32,512 nucleotides of DNA from Rubripirellula sp. GTDB lineage: Bacteria > Planctomycetota > Planctomycetia > Pirellulales > Pirellulaceae. Under the pieces are notes generated by a model. That model was given only the letters and a program-made list of their open reading frames with translations. It made no database searches and was not told the origin of the DNA. Each line of letters begins with the position of its first letter. Within the stretch, counting starts at the first letter, position 1. The stretch is taken from NCBI GenBank assembly GCA_012270065.1, contig JAAXJB010000120.1:1-32512 (forward strand), written 5' to 3'. A program made the position numbers and the translations under genes. Shown here one piece after another: positions 24,342 through 32,199 of the stretch.

Positions 24342-25258
24342 GTATCACGCTACGAATTCTAATCGTCGTATCACTCTGGATAGTGATAACGGGTCTTTGT
24401 TACGCCGTTGTACAAGGGTTTCGCCGACGCAACAATGCCCTGCTACGCCTCCAACGTGACACGACACCGGCCGACGATTCCACCTCAACCAATGCCAGAT
24501 CTGGCTGGCTACAGCGACAGATGATGCTGGCTGGTTATACCCGCCCTGATGCCGGGCTCCTGTTGGTGGCGACAACCCTGATCATGTTGATCGGTGGAGT
24601 TGCCTGTGCACTGACTTTCCGTTGGCTGGGACTCCAGCAGCAACTGCTCGATGGCGTCGAATTAGTCCCCGGTGGTTTGTCGGGAATGTTGGCACCTGTA
24701 GTCATCCTATCACCCTGGCTGATCACCCTCATTCTGGCTTCCTGTCCACTGCTGATCGTGCGGGCAGCGCGTCGCCACCGCGTCAAGCAGGTCTCGCGTG
24801 ATCTGCCGCTTGCATTGGACCTGTGGGCCACGCTTTCCGAAGGCGGAATGGGCTTTGACATGGCACTGGATCGCTGGCAAAAAACCCAGCCTTCCGGTCG
24901 TCCTTTGGCAGACACCTGCCGAACCTTTCAACGCGACTTGATTGGTGGCATGCGACGAAGTCTCGCCTACCGTCGCATGGCGAGTCGACTGGACGTCCCA
25001 TCCCTTTCCCGATTCACCACATCAATGATCCAATCCGAACAAATGGGGAGCAGTGTTGCCGAGACATTGAGGCTGCAAGCAGAAGACGTTCGCGCGGAAC
25101 GCAGGGAAAAATCCATGACCTTTGCACAATCACTGGCAACCAAACGCGTGATCCCCTTGGTAATCTGTTTTCTACCGGGTCTGTTCATTTGGCCGCTGGG
25201 ACCATTCTTCATTCAATTGTTGAAAATTGTGGATTCGTTGACTGGCGGCGGCACATGA
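24338..25258 (+). CDS. tadC: TadC inner-membrane platform protein
   Basis: The start is placed at ATG 24338, which overlaps the tadB stop (ATGA); the frame is open upstream but lies inside tadB. The protein has 306 residues: one helix at 5-27, two hydrophobic segments (about 73-95 and 115-141), a T2SF bundle ('DLPLALDLWATLSEGGMGF', 'SMIQSEQMGSSVAETLRLQ') and a C-terminal hairpin ('RVIPLVICFLPGLFIWPLG'). The Gly/Glu pattern 'SEGGMGF' followed by 'EQMGSSVAETL' is characteristic of TadC. It partners TadB. Its stop overlaps the DUF192 gene. Confidence 0.93.
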   Translation: MSITLRILIVVSLWIVITGLCYAVVQGFRRRNNALLRLQRDTTPADDSTSTNARSGWLQRQMMLAGYTRPDAGLLLVATTLIMLIGGVACALTFRWLGLQQQLLDGVELVPGGLSGMLAPVVILSPWLITLILASCPLLIVRAARRHRVKQVSRDLPLALDLWATLSEGGMGFDMALDRWQKTQPSGRPLADTCRTFQRDLIGGMRRSLAYRRMASRLDVPSLSRFTTSMIQSEQMGSSVAETLRLQAEDVRAERREKSMTFAQSLATKRVIPLVICFLPGLFIWPLGPFFIQLLKIVDSLTGGGT

Positions 25259-25590
25259 AGCAGCTCGTCGATCTTGAAACTGGTAAAATTCTGCTTCCAG
25301 CCGTTGAAGTTGCGGCCACTAGCTGGACGCGTTTCAGGGGGCTTCAGCTTCGTGGCTCTCTACCGATGGATCAGGGACTCTTTTTATCACCCTGTTCATC
25401 GCTGCATACGTGTTTCATGCGGTTTCCCATCGATGTCATCATGTTCGACAAAGACAATCGCGTGCTCGGCCATCGCCGCAACATCAAGCCATGGAAACTT
25501 GTTTTTTGCGTGAAACGCACGGCAAGTGTGCTTGAAACCCGAGTGGATGCTCTGCCGGATATCGTTGGAAAATCCGTTTTGCTGAAGTGA
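25255..25590 (+). CDS. DUF192 protein inside the Tad operon
   Basis: The start is placed at ATG 25255, which overlaps the tadC stop (ATGA). The 111-residue protein has the DUF192 (COG1430) core: 'TSWTRFRGLQLRGSLPMDQGL', split here by its R-x-x-G-L-x-x-R pattern, then 'LSPCSSLHTCFMRFPIDVIMFD' in the family's C-x-x-x-H-T-x-x-M-R-F-P-I-D form, 'VLGHRRNIKPWK' and 'ASVLE'. The biochemical role of the family is not settled. I see no signal peptide, whereas many members are exported. The four-base overlap with tadC implies co-translation with the pilus platform. A gap of 168 bases follows before the secretin gene. Confidence 0.88.
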   Translation: MKQLVDLETGKILLPAVEVAATSWTRFRGLQLRGSLPMDQGLFLSPCSSLHTCFMRFPIDVIMFDKDNRVLGHRRNIKPWKLVFCVKRTASVLETRVDALPDIVGKSVLLK

Positions 25591-25758
25591 GCAGTCACTT
25601 AAGAATTCCGCCAGCAGCCTGCTGTTTGTTTCAAGGATCATGTGGTTTGTGACGATTGTAATGATTGTCCTATGGTCGGACCTGCACCAAAAATCAATGC
25701 CGGCTCGCTCTCTGTGGGGCGTGTCGACGTTGAAACTATCCGATCGAGGAAAATCACC

Positions 25759-27822
25759 ATGCTGTCCCCGCCGGCAAAGTCCTTGCATTACATCCGGTGC
25801 TTTTTATTGGCTACATGCCTGACAAGTGCCGTGTGTACGGGCAAATTGAACGCGCAAGAGTTGATCCCAGCGCAACCACCAGCGCCGGAACTTTTTGGTG
25901 GCGGTGTCGTTCAGAACGATGCCCAGAATTCCGGTCTCGAGCCGTCACAGCCAGCATCTGATCAGACATCTTCAGATCCGACTCGTCCTGGTCCGTCTCG
26001 AATCCAGCCTGACTTTCCTGACGAGTTGATTCTGCCTCCCCCAAGCGATGCAGCGATGCAGAAGGTCAATCGCTTTGTCGAGGCTCAAATTGATCCCGAA
26101 ATTCCATTGCCACTCGTTCTTGGCCGCCCCAAAATTTTACGTTTGGCCGATACCCCAACCAGAATTTACATTCCCGATGACGAAATCATCCGGACTGAGG
26201 TCATCGATCAACAGACGGGTCGTGAACTGGCAGTGACGGGAGTGAAACCCGGCACAACAACACTGATGCTGTGGTTCGCCGATGAAGATGCTCCAAGTGG
26301 TCAATCAGTGGTCAGCTATCTCGCCCGTGTTTATGCAGACCCGATTCTGATCAGGCCTGTCGGTGATCTTGAAACTGAACTCAACAAGAAATTCCCCGAC
26401 AGCTTTGTCGAACTCGATGAAGTCGCTGACCGCCTGATTGTTCGAGGCCAAACACCTGACGTTCTGGAGATGTCACAGATTCTGCAGGTCCTCATCGGAG
26501 CACGTGGCATCCGCCCAGGTCTGGCCCGGGCACAGAATGCCGTCACCGTCGGAACTGAACTTAACTTCGCAAATGTCGATGAATCTCTCGAATCCGAGGA
26601 AACGGCTGCCGAACGACGGCGCGTGATTGATCCTTTGGCGTTGGCACAGGCCGGGATCATCAATCAGATGAAAGTCGTGGGTGAACAGCAGGTCATGCTG
26701 AAAGTCACGGTTGCGGAAGTCAATCGGAGCGCGGCAAGGAGCATCGGACTCAACTTCGGAGTCGACAACTCCAATGGCGTGACTGTATTCCAGACTTTGA
26801 CCGGCAGTTTGGCGCAAAATGCCGGCGGTGGCGGTGGTACCGGTGCCAATCAGGGCGGTGCCAACATTCTTGCTTCACTCGACATGGGGCAGGTCCGCCT
26901 CGCGATCGACGCACTTCGCCGCATGAACCTGTCACGCACACTTGCCGAACCAAATCTGGTTGCGATGAATGGACAGTCAGCAGATTTTCGTGCTGGCGGC
27001 CAATTCCCCATTCCCATCATCAGTTCGGGTGGTGTTGGAAACAATCTGCAAGGTGTTTCTTTTGTACCCTTTGGGGTTTCACTGGAATTCACTCCTTTGA
27101 TTCAGGATCGCGACGTGATCCGTTTGCAGATGAATGCATCCGTCAGCACGCGGGATGAGTCCTTGGGGACCAGCATCGGTGGCGGTGGTGGTGGCACTCA
27201 GGTTTCAGGTCTGAATAGCCGCGACTTCTCAACCACAGTTCAACTCCGAAGCGGCCAGACGATCGCGGTCGCAGGCCTTTTGCAAACCAACTACGGTGCG
27301 AGTACTGATCGCGTGCCGTTCTGGGGAGACCTGCCGATCATCGGTGCAACCGGAGGTGTCAACCGAAGCAGCAGCGGAGAGCAGGAACTTGTCATTCTCG
27401 TCACTCCCCATCTGGTCGCCCCGGTTGACGGATGCAATCCGCTTCCACTTCCAGGCAGCGATGTACACGAGCCCACCGACATCGAGTTCTACATTGCCAA
27501 TCGACTCGAGAGCCGCCGCTCCAAAGACTACCGTGCATCTGTGCGAACTGATTTTGCCCGGCAAAAACGCGCAGAGAACTGTTGTCCTGAAATCTTCATG
27601 ATTGGAGAAGTCGGCCCAACCGACCGTTGCTGCCCACAATCGCATCAGAAACCACACAGTGCGATTCAAGCCAATCCGCAACCGGTAACGCCGGCAACGC
27701 AAGACCAGACCACAGCTCAAACACGGAGATTCACCGACTTGATTCGGGCAGATGAGCAGACTGCTCTGGAACAGAACCCATCACTCAGAACAATGATCAA
27801 GCGAGGTCCTCATGTCGAATAA
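25759..27822 (+). CDS. rcpA: Tad secretin (RcpA/CpaC)
   Basis: The start is placed at ATG 25759, downstream of a GAGGA ribosome binding site and directly before a signal peptide (residues 9-32, ending 'LNAQ'). The mature protein forms the outer-membrane gate for the pilus. A Pro/Ser-rich linker (35-95) leads to the pilus-formation N-terminal domain (about 113-195, 'RIYIPDDEIIRTEVIDQQTG'), a BON/secretin-N type domain (about 200-252), and the secretin core (305-555): 'MLKVTVAEVNRSAARSIGLNF' split by its V-A-E-V-N signature, 'LAEPNLVAMNGQSADFRAGG', 'VPFGVSLEFTP' and 'RVPFWGDLPIIGA', ending 'LVILVTPHLVAP'. A tail of about 130 residues follows, with two Cys-Cys-Pro motifs (608-610, 624-626). The total is 687 residues, longer than usual. 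It overlaps the next gene by 11 bases. Confidence 0.94.
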   Translation: MLSPPAKSLHYIRCFLLATCLTSAVCTGKLNAQELIPAQPPAPELFGGGVVQNDAQNSGLEPSQPASDQTSSDPTRPGPSRIQPDFPDELILPPPSDAAMQKVNRFVEAQIDPEIPLPLVLGRPKILRLADTPTRIYIPDDEIIRTEVIDQQTGRELAVTGVKPGTTTLMLWFADEDAPSGQSVVSYLARVYADPILIRPVGDLETELNKKFPDSFVELDEVADRLIVRGQTPDVLEMSQILQVLIGARGIRPGLARAQNAVTVGTELNFANVDESLESEETAAERRRVIDPLALAQAGIINQMKVVGEQQVMLKVTVAEVNRSAARSIGLNFGVDNSNGVTVFQTLTGSLAQNAGGGGGTGANQGGANILASLDMGQVRLAIDALRRMNLSRTLAEPNLVAMNGQSADFRAGGQFPIPIISSGGVGNNLQGVSFVPFGVSLEFTPLIQDRDVIRLQMNASVSTRDESLGTSIGGGGGGTQVSGLNSRDFSTTVQLRSGQTIAVAGLLQTNYGASTDRVPFWGDLPIIGATGGVNRSSSGEQELVILVTPHLVAPVDGCNPLPLPGSDVHEPTDIEFYIANRLESRRSKDYRASVRTDFARQKRAENCCPEIFMIGEVGPTDRCCPQSHQKPHSAIQANPQPVTPATQDQTTAQTRRFTDLIRADEQTALEQNPSLRTMIKRGPHVE

Positions 27823-28393
27823 ATCAACCATCGCAAGCTTGATAACAAGTTATCTGGTGACGGCCTTGATCATCACCACCGGGTGTGCATCACGGGGCGG
27901 TATCCTTGGTGTGGATTCCTGTGCGGACATACCGGCTGGTGCGATCCCTGAACCTGCTGGCACCAAAGTCTGTGATTGGCAGACAGACCAGGTAGCGGGC
28001 GCGAATGCGGACCAAACAGTGTTTTACAACTGTGACTTCGTCGGAAAAACGGCGAAGATTTCACCTGACGCGCTTCAACGAATTGCGAGAACGGCCAGCA
28101 ACGGCCTGGCAGCCAATCAGCCATCCATCATTGAGCCATCGGGTGATGAAACTCTCGACACGGCGAGGGTCACTGCAGTCACGCTGCAACTGGCGTCGTA
28201 TGGAATCACTCAACCAGCGGTCGAGGTCGCTATTCCCGCCGCCCTGGGATTACAGGGTGTTCAGGCCGAACGAATCGCCAGCGGCATGGGATCGTTTCGC
28301 AATGGTGGTTCCCGGAATGGCGGGGGTTTCCAGTCTGGCGGTATTGGCTCAGGCCGAATATTCGGGAACGGAATCTCTGGAGCAACCTACTGA
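27812..28393 (+). CDS. Lipoprotein of unassigned role in the Tad operon
   Basis: This 193-residue protein starts 11 bases before the secretin stop, so it is coupled to it. A signal peptide ends in a lipobox (I-T-T-G-C, Cys25), making it a lipoprotein. Near the mature N-terminus is 'CADIPAGAIPEPAGTKVCDWQ', recorded here as its I-P-x-G-A-I-P-x-P-x-G-T pattern, a motif I associate with planctomycete Tad-linked proteins from memory only. A soluble middle ('DQTVFYNCDFVGKTAKISPDAL', again in outline, and 'ARVTAVTLQLASYGITQPAVEV') is followed by a Gly/Ser-rich tail from residue 165. The position between secretin and tadD suggests a secretin partner comparable to CpaD or a pilotin, which is inference. 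Five or more cysteines suggest disulfides. Confidence 0.8.
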   Translation: MSNKSTIASLITSYLVTALIITTGCASRGGILGVDSCADIPAGAIPEPAGTKVCDWQTDQVAGANADQTVFYNCDFVGKTAKISPDALQRIARTASNGLAANQPSIIEPSGDETLDTARVTAVTLQLASYGITQPAVEVAIPAALGLQGVQAERIASGMGSFRNGGSRNGGGFQSGGIGSGRIFGNGISGATY

Positions 28394-29124
28394 TGAATAT
28401 TCCGAAACAACCCGCCTGCAAACATTTCGGGTTCATGCTGCTGGTTTCTACCGTGCTTTTGAACACGGGTTGCCGTCAACTGGGTCAACATCAACAAACG
28501 GATTTCCTGAAGCCGTTTGCAACCGCTTCCTCGCCGCTATCCGGACGGAATCTTGGCACGATGCCCAGCGACCACACCCTGTGCGTCGAAACCGCAAAAA
28601 CCGTTGCAGCCGAAGGTCATGCTGATGAAGCGATCAAGCTTTATCTACGCGCAGAAAAAATCGATCCGAAAGCAGCGTCCGTTGATGCACAGCTCGCACC
28701 GCTTTACGCAAGTGTGGGCAATTACCCAGCTGCCATTGAGAGGTATCAACGCTGCGTCAAGCAATCACCTTCCGACATCGAATTGTGCAACAACTTTGCA
28801 TGGACACTGATGGAAGCCGGCCATCATGAACTGGCTATCGCAGAAGCAACTCGAGGACTCAACCAGGCAGGCGATCATGCACGCCTTCAAGCCACACTCG
28901 CAATGATCCACTACCGCCAAGGCAATCACGACAAAGCCTTCCAGAGCTTCGAAACCGCGCAGGGTTCTACTGCGGCGCACCACAATCTTTCGCTTCTGGA
29001 CATCGATGCAGGAAATCTGGAATCTGCAAGAGAACACTTGAGGGCTGCCAATCAATCAGGTGAACACAATTCACAATCCCAGATTCTTTTGACAGCTTTT
29101 GAGGCGCAGACAACGGGGAACTGA
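28393..29124 (+). CDS. tadD: TPR lipoprotein, TadD-like
   Basis: This 243-residue protein starts on the last base of the previous stop (TGATG). It has a lipoprotein signal with lipobox L-L-N-T-G-C (Cys27). From about residue 60 to 230 it is built of tetratricopeptide repeats: 'AEGHADEAIKLYLRAEKIDPK', recorded by its A-E-G-H-x-D-E-A core, 'YASVGNYPAAIERYQRCVKQSP', likewise, 'LMEAGHHELAIAEATRGLNQ' and 'YRQGNHDKAFQSFETAQ'. TadD proteins are TPR lipoproteins that act as pilotin-like factors for the Tad secretin. It is the last gene of the locus; a 215-base gap then leads to a gene on the other strand. No clear terminator was seen in that gap. Confidence 0.87.
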   Translation: MNIPKQPACKHFGFMLLVSTVLLNTGCRQLGQHQQTDFLKPFATASSPLSGRNLGTMPSDHTLCVETAKTVAAEGHADEAIKLYLRAEKIDPKAASVDAQLAPLYASVGNYPAAIERYQRCVKQSPSDIELCNNFAWTLMEAGHHELAIAEATRGLNQAGDHARLQATLAMIHYRQGNHDKAFQSFETAQGSTAAHHNLSLLDIDAGNLESAREHLRAANQSGEHNSQSQILLTAFEAQTTGN

Positions 29125-29339
29125 TCGAAAACCCATCCCCATTCTTTTCACCCATGCCAGCCTGAACACACATCATCAGGCCACTTTTTTCGTGCAGGGT
29201 CCAGCCTGTTCGTTCACGGCAAGGTACAGAACCAAATCACATGCGTCATACTTGACGTCCCTACCTGTTGCCAGCATGCGAACGACGTGATGAACGCGCA
29301 TGTGCAAACAAAGCACAAACCCTGACATACAGCAGGAAA

Positions 29340-30143
29340 TCAGCTTTGGATCAACGCGAAGGCATTGTGCTGATGGATGGATTCGAAGTTTTCAGACGAA
29401 CAACGATACCACACAATTCGATCGTCACCCGCTAGCCCATCTGCCAAGTCGCGCACGATGTCTTCGACAAATTTGGGATGATCGTAGGCATCCTCGGTGA
29501 CATGTTTTTCGTCCGGTCTTTTCAAGACCGGGAAAACCTGCGTCGAAGCTGCGCCCTCCATGATCCCGAACAGATCTTCGATGGAGATCATTTCACCTTC
29601 CGGACATCTCACACTGACGGTCAACTCACATCGCTGATTGTGTGCTCCTCTGTCAGAAATCTGCTTCGAACAGGGACACAAGCTGGTAGCGGGCCCCTTC
29701 AAAGTCATGACAAGGTCGTTTTCATTTCCACAGCTGACTTCAAACTCAGCATCAATCCTCAACACCCCAGACTCCTGCGTGACCGGTGCCAGACGCTCGA
29801 CAAAATAGGGGAATCGAATTTTGAGAAACGCATCCGCTGCCTGTAATCTATCACGAATCGCCTCGCACAGACCAATGATGGAACTCGGCTCCAAAGGTTG
29901 GCCCCAGTCCCGCAACAGTTGCATGAAACGGGACATATGAGTCCCTTTCTGATCACTCGGCAAAGAGACGAACATGTCCATGGTCGCGACACTCGGCTGC
30001 GTTCCTGCATCCACTTTGAATTGGGAAGCAACCTGCACAGGGAAACTGACCTCGGTAACACCAACTTTGTTGATTGCTATTCTTCGGTCGTCCCGAAAAG
30101 ACTGCACATCAGGGAGAGCTTCTGTTGGATTCTTTGAAATCAT
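29340..30143 (-). CDS. folE2: GTP cyclohydrolase I, type IB (FolE2)
   Basis: The start is placed at ATG 30143, giving 267 residues; an in-frame start further up is possible. FolE2 converts GTP to dihydroneopterin triphosphate, the first step towards folate and 7-deazaguanine (queuosine) compounds, in the cytoplasm. Family hallmarks are present: 'GTHMSRF' (67-73), the metal/catalytic segment 'SLCPCSKQISDRGAHNQR' (154-171, with Cys156, Cys158 and His168) and an acidic site in 'VLKRPDEKH' (Glu212). The length matches the family. FolE2 can use metals other than zinc and in many bacteria replaces FolE when zinc is scarce. I saw no FolE in this window and no clear Zur operator upstream. A good promoter lies at 30233-30260. 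Confidence 0.95.
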   Translation of the reverse strand: MISKNPTEALPDVQSFRDDRRIAINKVGVTEVSFPVQVASQFKVDAGTQPSVATMDMFVSLPSDQKGTHMSRFMQLLRDWGQPLEPSSIIGLCEAIRDRLQAADAFLKIRFPYFVERLAPVTQESGVLRIDAEFEVSCGNENDLVMTLKGPATSLCPCSKQISDRGAHNQRCELTVSVRCPEGEMISIEDLFGIMEGAASTQVFPVLKRPDEKHVTEDAYDHPKFVEDIVRDLADGLAGDDRIVWYRCSSENFESIHQHNAFALIQS

Positions 30144-30480
30144 CGGTTTATTCTTTTCAGAATTCTGGGGGGCCTGAACGCTGTTTACCAAGCTATACGA
30201 GACAACGCCTTGCTGCAATTACCCTGCATTTGCATATAAGATACGGTTATGGAGTGTCAAGAACTGCTTTGCTCGACAAAGCAGAACAGCCTCTTTGTGC
30301 GTGCATATCTCCCTTGTCGCAGAGCGATGCAATCAGCTAGCTTCCACTGACTGGAAATGTTCGAAACATGGCTCGGTCTCAAATGCGAGTTGACGGCCCG
30401 GCAGCGTACCCAACTCCGTGGTCTGGTCACTCCCATCGACCGACCAATCATTGCTCAACACTCGTGTGACTGCGATTTTC
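30144..30480. other. Divergent promoter region
   Basis: These 337 bases lie between divergent folE2 and the CPFC-motif protein. They contain the folE2 promoter on the minus strand. I could not identify a promoter for the plus-strand gene and saw no gene. Confidence 0.5.
30233..30260 (-). promoter_or_regulatory. Sigma-70-type promoter for folE2
   Basis: On the minus strand a perfect -35 box TTGACA (30260-30255) is followed after 16 bases by TATATG (30238-30233) as a -10 box. Transcription would start near 30226, giving a leader of about 80 bases before the folE2 ATG. Confidence 0.5.
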
Positions 30481-31746
30481 ATGCAGCGTCATCCAACCAT
30501 TCACTCCATCGTACGCCTGCTCGATTGCAGGCTTCGAGCTGACCATCTTCTGGCCCGGATCATGGCCGTGGTGATCTCTTTCTGTACATGCATGGTGTCG
30601 GCATGCCCTTTCTGTTCATCGTTGCCCCATACAATCAGCGACGACCTCGAAGAGTCCATTGCGGCAGTCATCGCGTCACCTGAATTTCTTCACGCGACCA
30701 CAGACGGGACCCTGATGTATCGCATGAGGATCACCAAGGTAATCAAGGGCAATCAAACTCTTGAAGAATCATACATTGAGCTTTCGCCCTCTCAGGAGAT
30801 TGCAAGTGACAGATCTTTCTGGCTTGTTGGTTATGGCGAAAACGACAATAAAATTGGATGGGCAACGCCAAGAGAGATATCACCAGATGGCGTCACCTAT
30901 CTGGCAGGGTTAAAAAATCTGCCAGAGCAGGGGCCGCGCCGCCTGGAGTACTTTTTGCGGTTCCTGCAGCACGAGGATGAGTTCATCGCGTCAGATGCCT
31001 ACAACGAGTTTGCTGAGGCATCCATGCAGGACATTGTTTCTCTGAAGGATAAGTTGGACAGAAAGTTCATCCTCTCCCAGCTACGCGATCCGTCACTCCC
31101 CATTCACCAGCGGCGTTTATGCTGGACACTGCTGAGCCAGTGTGGAAACCCGGTTGATATGCGAATGTTCGATGAATCGCTGAAACAGAGACAACTGGAT
31201 CCGACATATCGGCCCGGCATGGATGCAGCAATTTCCTGCTTTATCTCGCTTGGCGGCGAACGTGCATTGAGCCGTATCGATCGTGATTACCTTTCAAATC
31301 CTGAAGCTGACACCTCGGATTGCTTCGCCGCAATCAGTGCAATTCGCGTGCACGGAACAGAACTCAAGCAGATTCCACGCCACCGCCTGGCAAAATCACT
31401 TCACTACCTTCTCGACCGGCCGGACATGGCTGACATGGTCATTCCTGATTTAGCCAGATGGGAGGACTGGTCGGCGATCGACAAGGTCGTAGATCTGTTT
31501 CAACAGGCAACCGAACAAACGGTCCTGCTGAAGCCAACTTCCGTCCTCTATTTGAAAAACTGCCCCTTGCCTGCGGCCAAAGCAGCGTTGGAAACGCTTC
31601 GAAAGGTTGACCCCACGGCAGTCGCCGCCGCCGAGACTTCGATGCTATTCCATTCGGGAAGAGCAGCGGTTCCCGTCCCGCAACCGGAATCCAGAGACGA
31701 TCACGAACATATCCGCTCGGCAAGGAAACAGGGATCGCCGTTCTGA
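30481..31746 (+). CDS. Exported protein with CPFC motif, function unknown
   Basis: The start is placed at ATG 30481, giving 421 residues; ATG 30562 would give a shorter signal. A hydrophobic signal (about 24-40) ends 'MVSACPFCSS', so a CPFC pair (42-45) opens the mature protein. Next comes an all-beta region of about 110 residues ('AAVIASPEF', 'MYRMRITKVIKGN', 'SFWLVGYGEND') resembling exported domains that follow CPFC in other planctomycete proteins. From about 150 on, short helical pairs ('DAYNEFAEASMQDIV', 'QRRLCWTLLSQCGN', 'AAISCFISLGGERALSRI') look like HEAT-type repeats. The C-terminal 30 residues are polar. No enzyme motif is visible. It stands alone. Confidence 0.7.
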   Translation: MQRHPTIHSIVRLLDCRLRADHLLARIMAVVISFCTCMVSACPFCSSLPHTISDDLEESIAAVIASPEFLHATTDGTLMYRMRITKVIKGNQTLEESYIELSPSQEIASDRSFWLVGYGENDNKIGWATPREISPDGVTYLAGLKNLPEQGPRRLEYFLRFLQHEDEFIASDAYNEFAEASMQDIVSLKDKLDRKFILSQLRDPSLPIHQRRLCWTLLSQCGNPVDMRMFDESLKQRQLDPTYRPGMDAAISCFISLGGERALSRIDRDYLSNPEADTSDCFAAISAIRVHGTELKQIPRHRLAKSLHYLLDRPDMADMVIPDLARWEDWSAIDKVVDLFQQATEQTVLLKPTSVLYLKNCPLPAAKAALETLRKVDPTAVAAAETSMLFHSGRAAVPVPQPESRDDHEHIRSARKQGSPF

Positions 31747-32199
31747 AACGACCTGCTGATTGGCAGGCGGTCTCCCCATAATCAGCCTCACGACCAGCCT
31801 GTTTCTTCTGGATGTTTCGGGCATTCATTGATGCAAACACATGCCAGGACGAATTGCCGAAAAAAGCAGAACTAACGAGCCACCGGGTACGTACATGAAA
31901 TCGGTTGTTTGGGGATTTTCTTAATTTGCTCGAAAGAGATTCACATGACTTTCCCCCAACTCCGATATTCTGCTCAAATGCAGCAGAAGCACAGATTAAG
32001 GAAGAAATCTTGCCGGGTACTTGTTTGCCCGGTACCTGTAACCCGGCAAGGCTCATCGCGAGCGTTTGCAACCTGTCCCACGCAACATTTCGGAAAACAG
32101 ACCTGTTTCAATTGCAACTGATTTGCATTTGTTGTATTTTCGTGAAAAACCATCGTTCATTGGCTTCGCTTCCCTCCCTTCCACATACAACGGTCCGGT
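31747..32199. other. Spacer with a structured inverted repeat
   Basis: These 453 bases lie between two plus-strand genes. A weak hairpin (cctgc / gcagg, 31752-31767) follows the upstream stop. The strong inverted repeat at 32009-32050 is listed separately. Short open frames here have no support. Confidence 0.5.
32009..32050. repeat. Perfect 10-bp inverted repeat, likely RNA hairpin
   Basis: The arms cttgccgggt (32009-32018) and acccggcaag (32041-32050) are perfectly complementary, and two more pairs form if one base is bulged. The loop holds a related element (gcccggtacc), so the same core appears three times. No T-tract follows, so it is not a classical terminator. It lies about 150 bases before the His/Asp lipoprotein gene. 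Confidence 0.6.
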
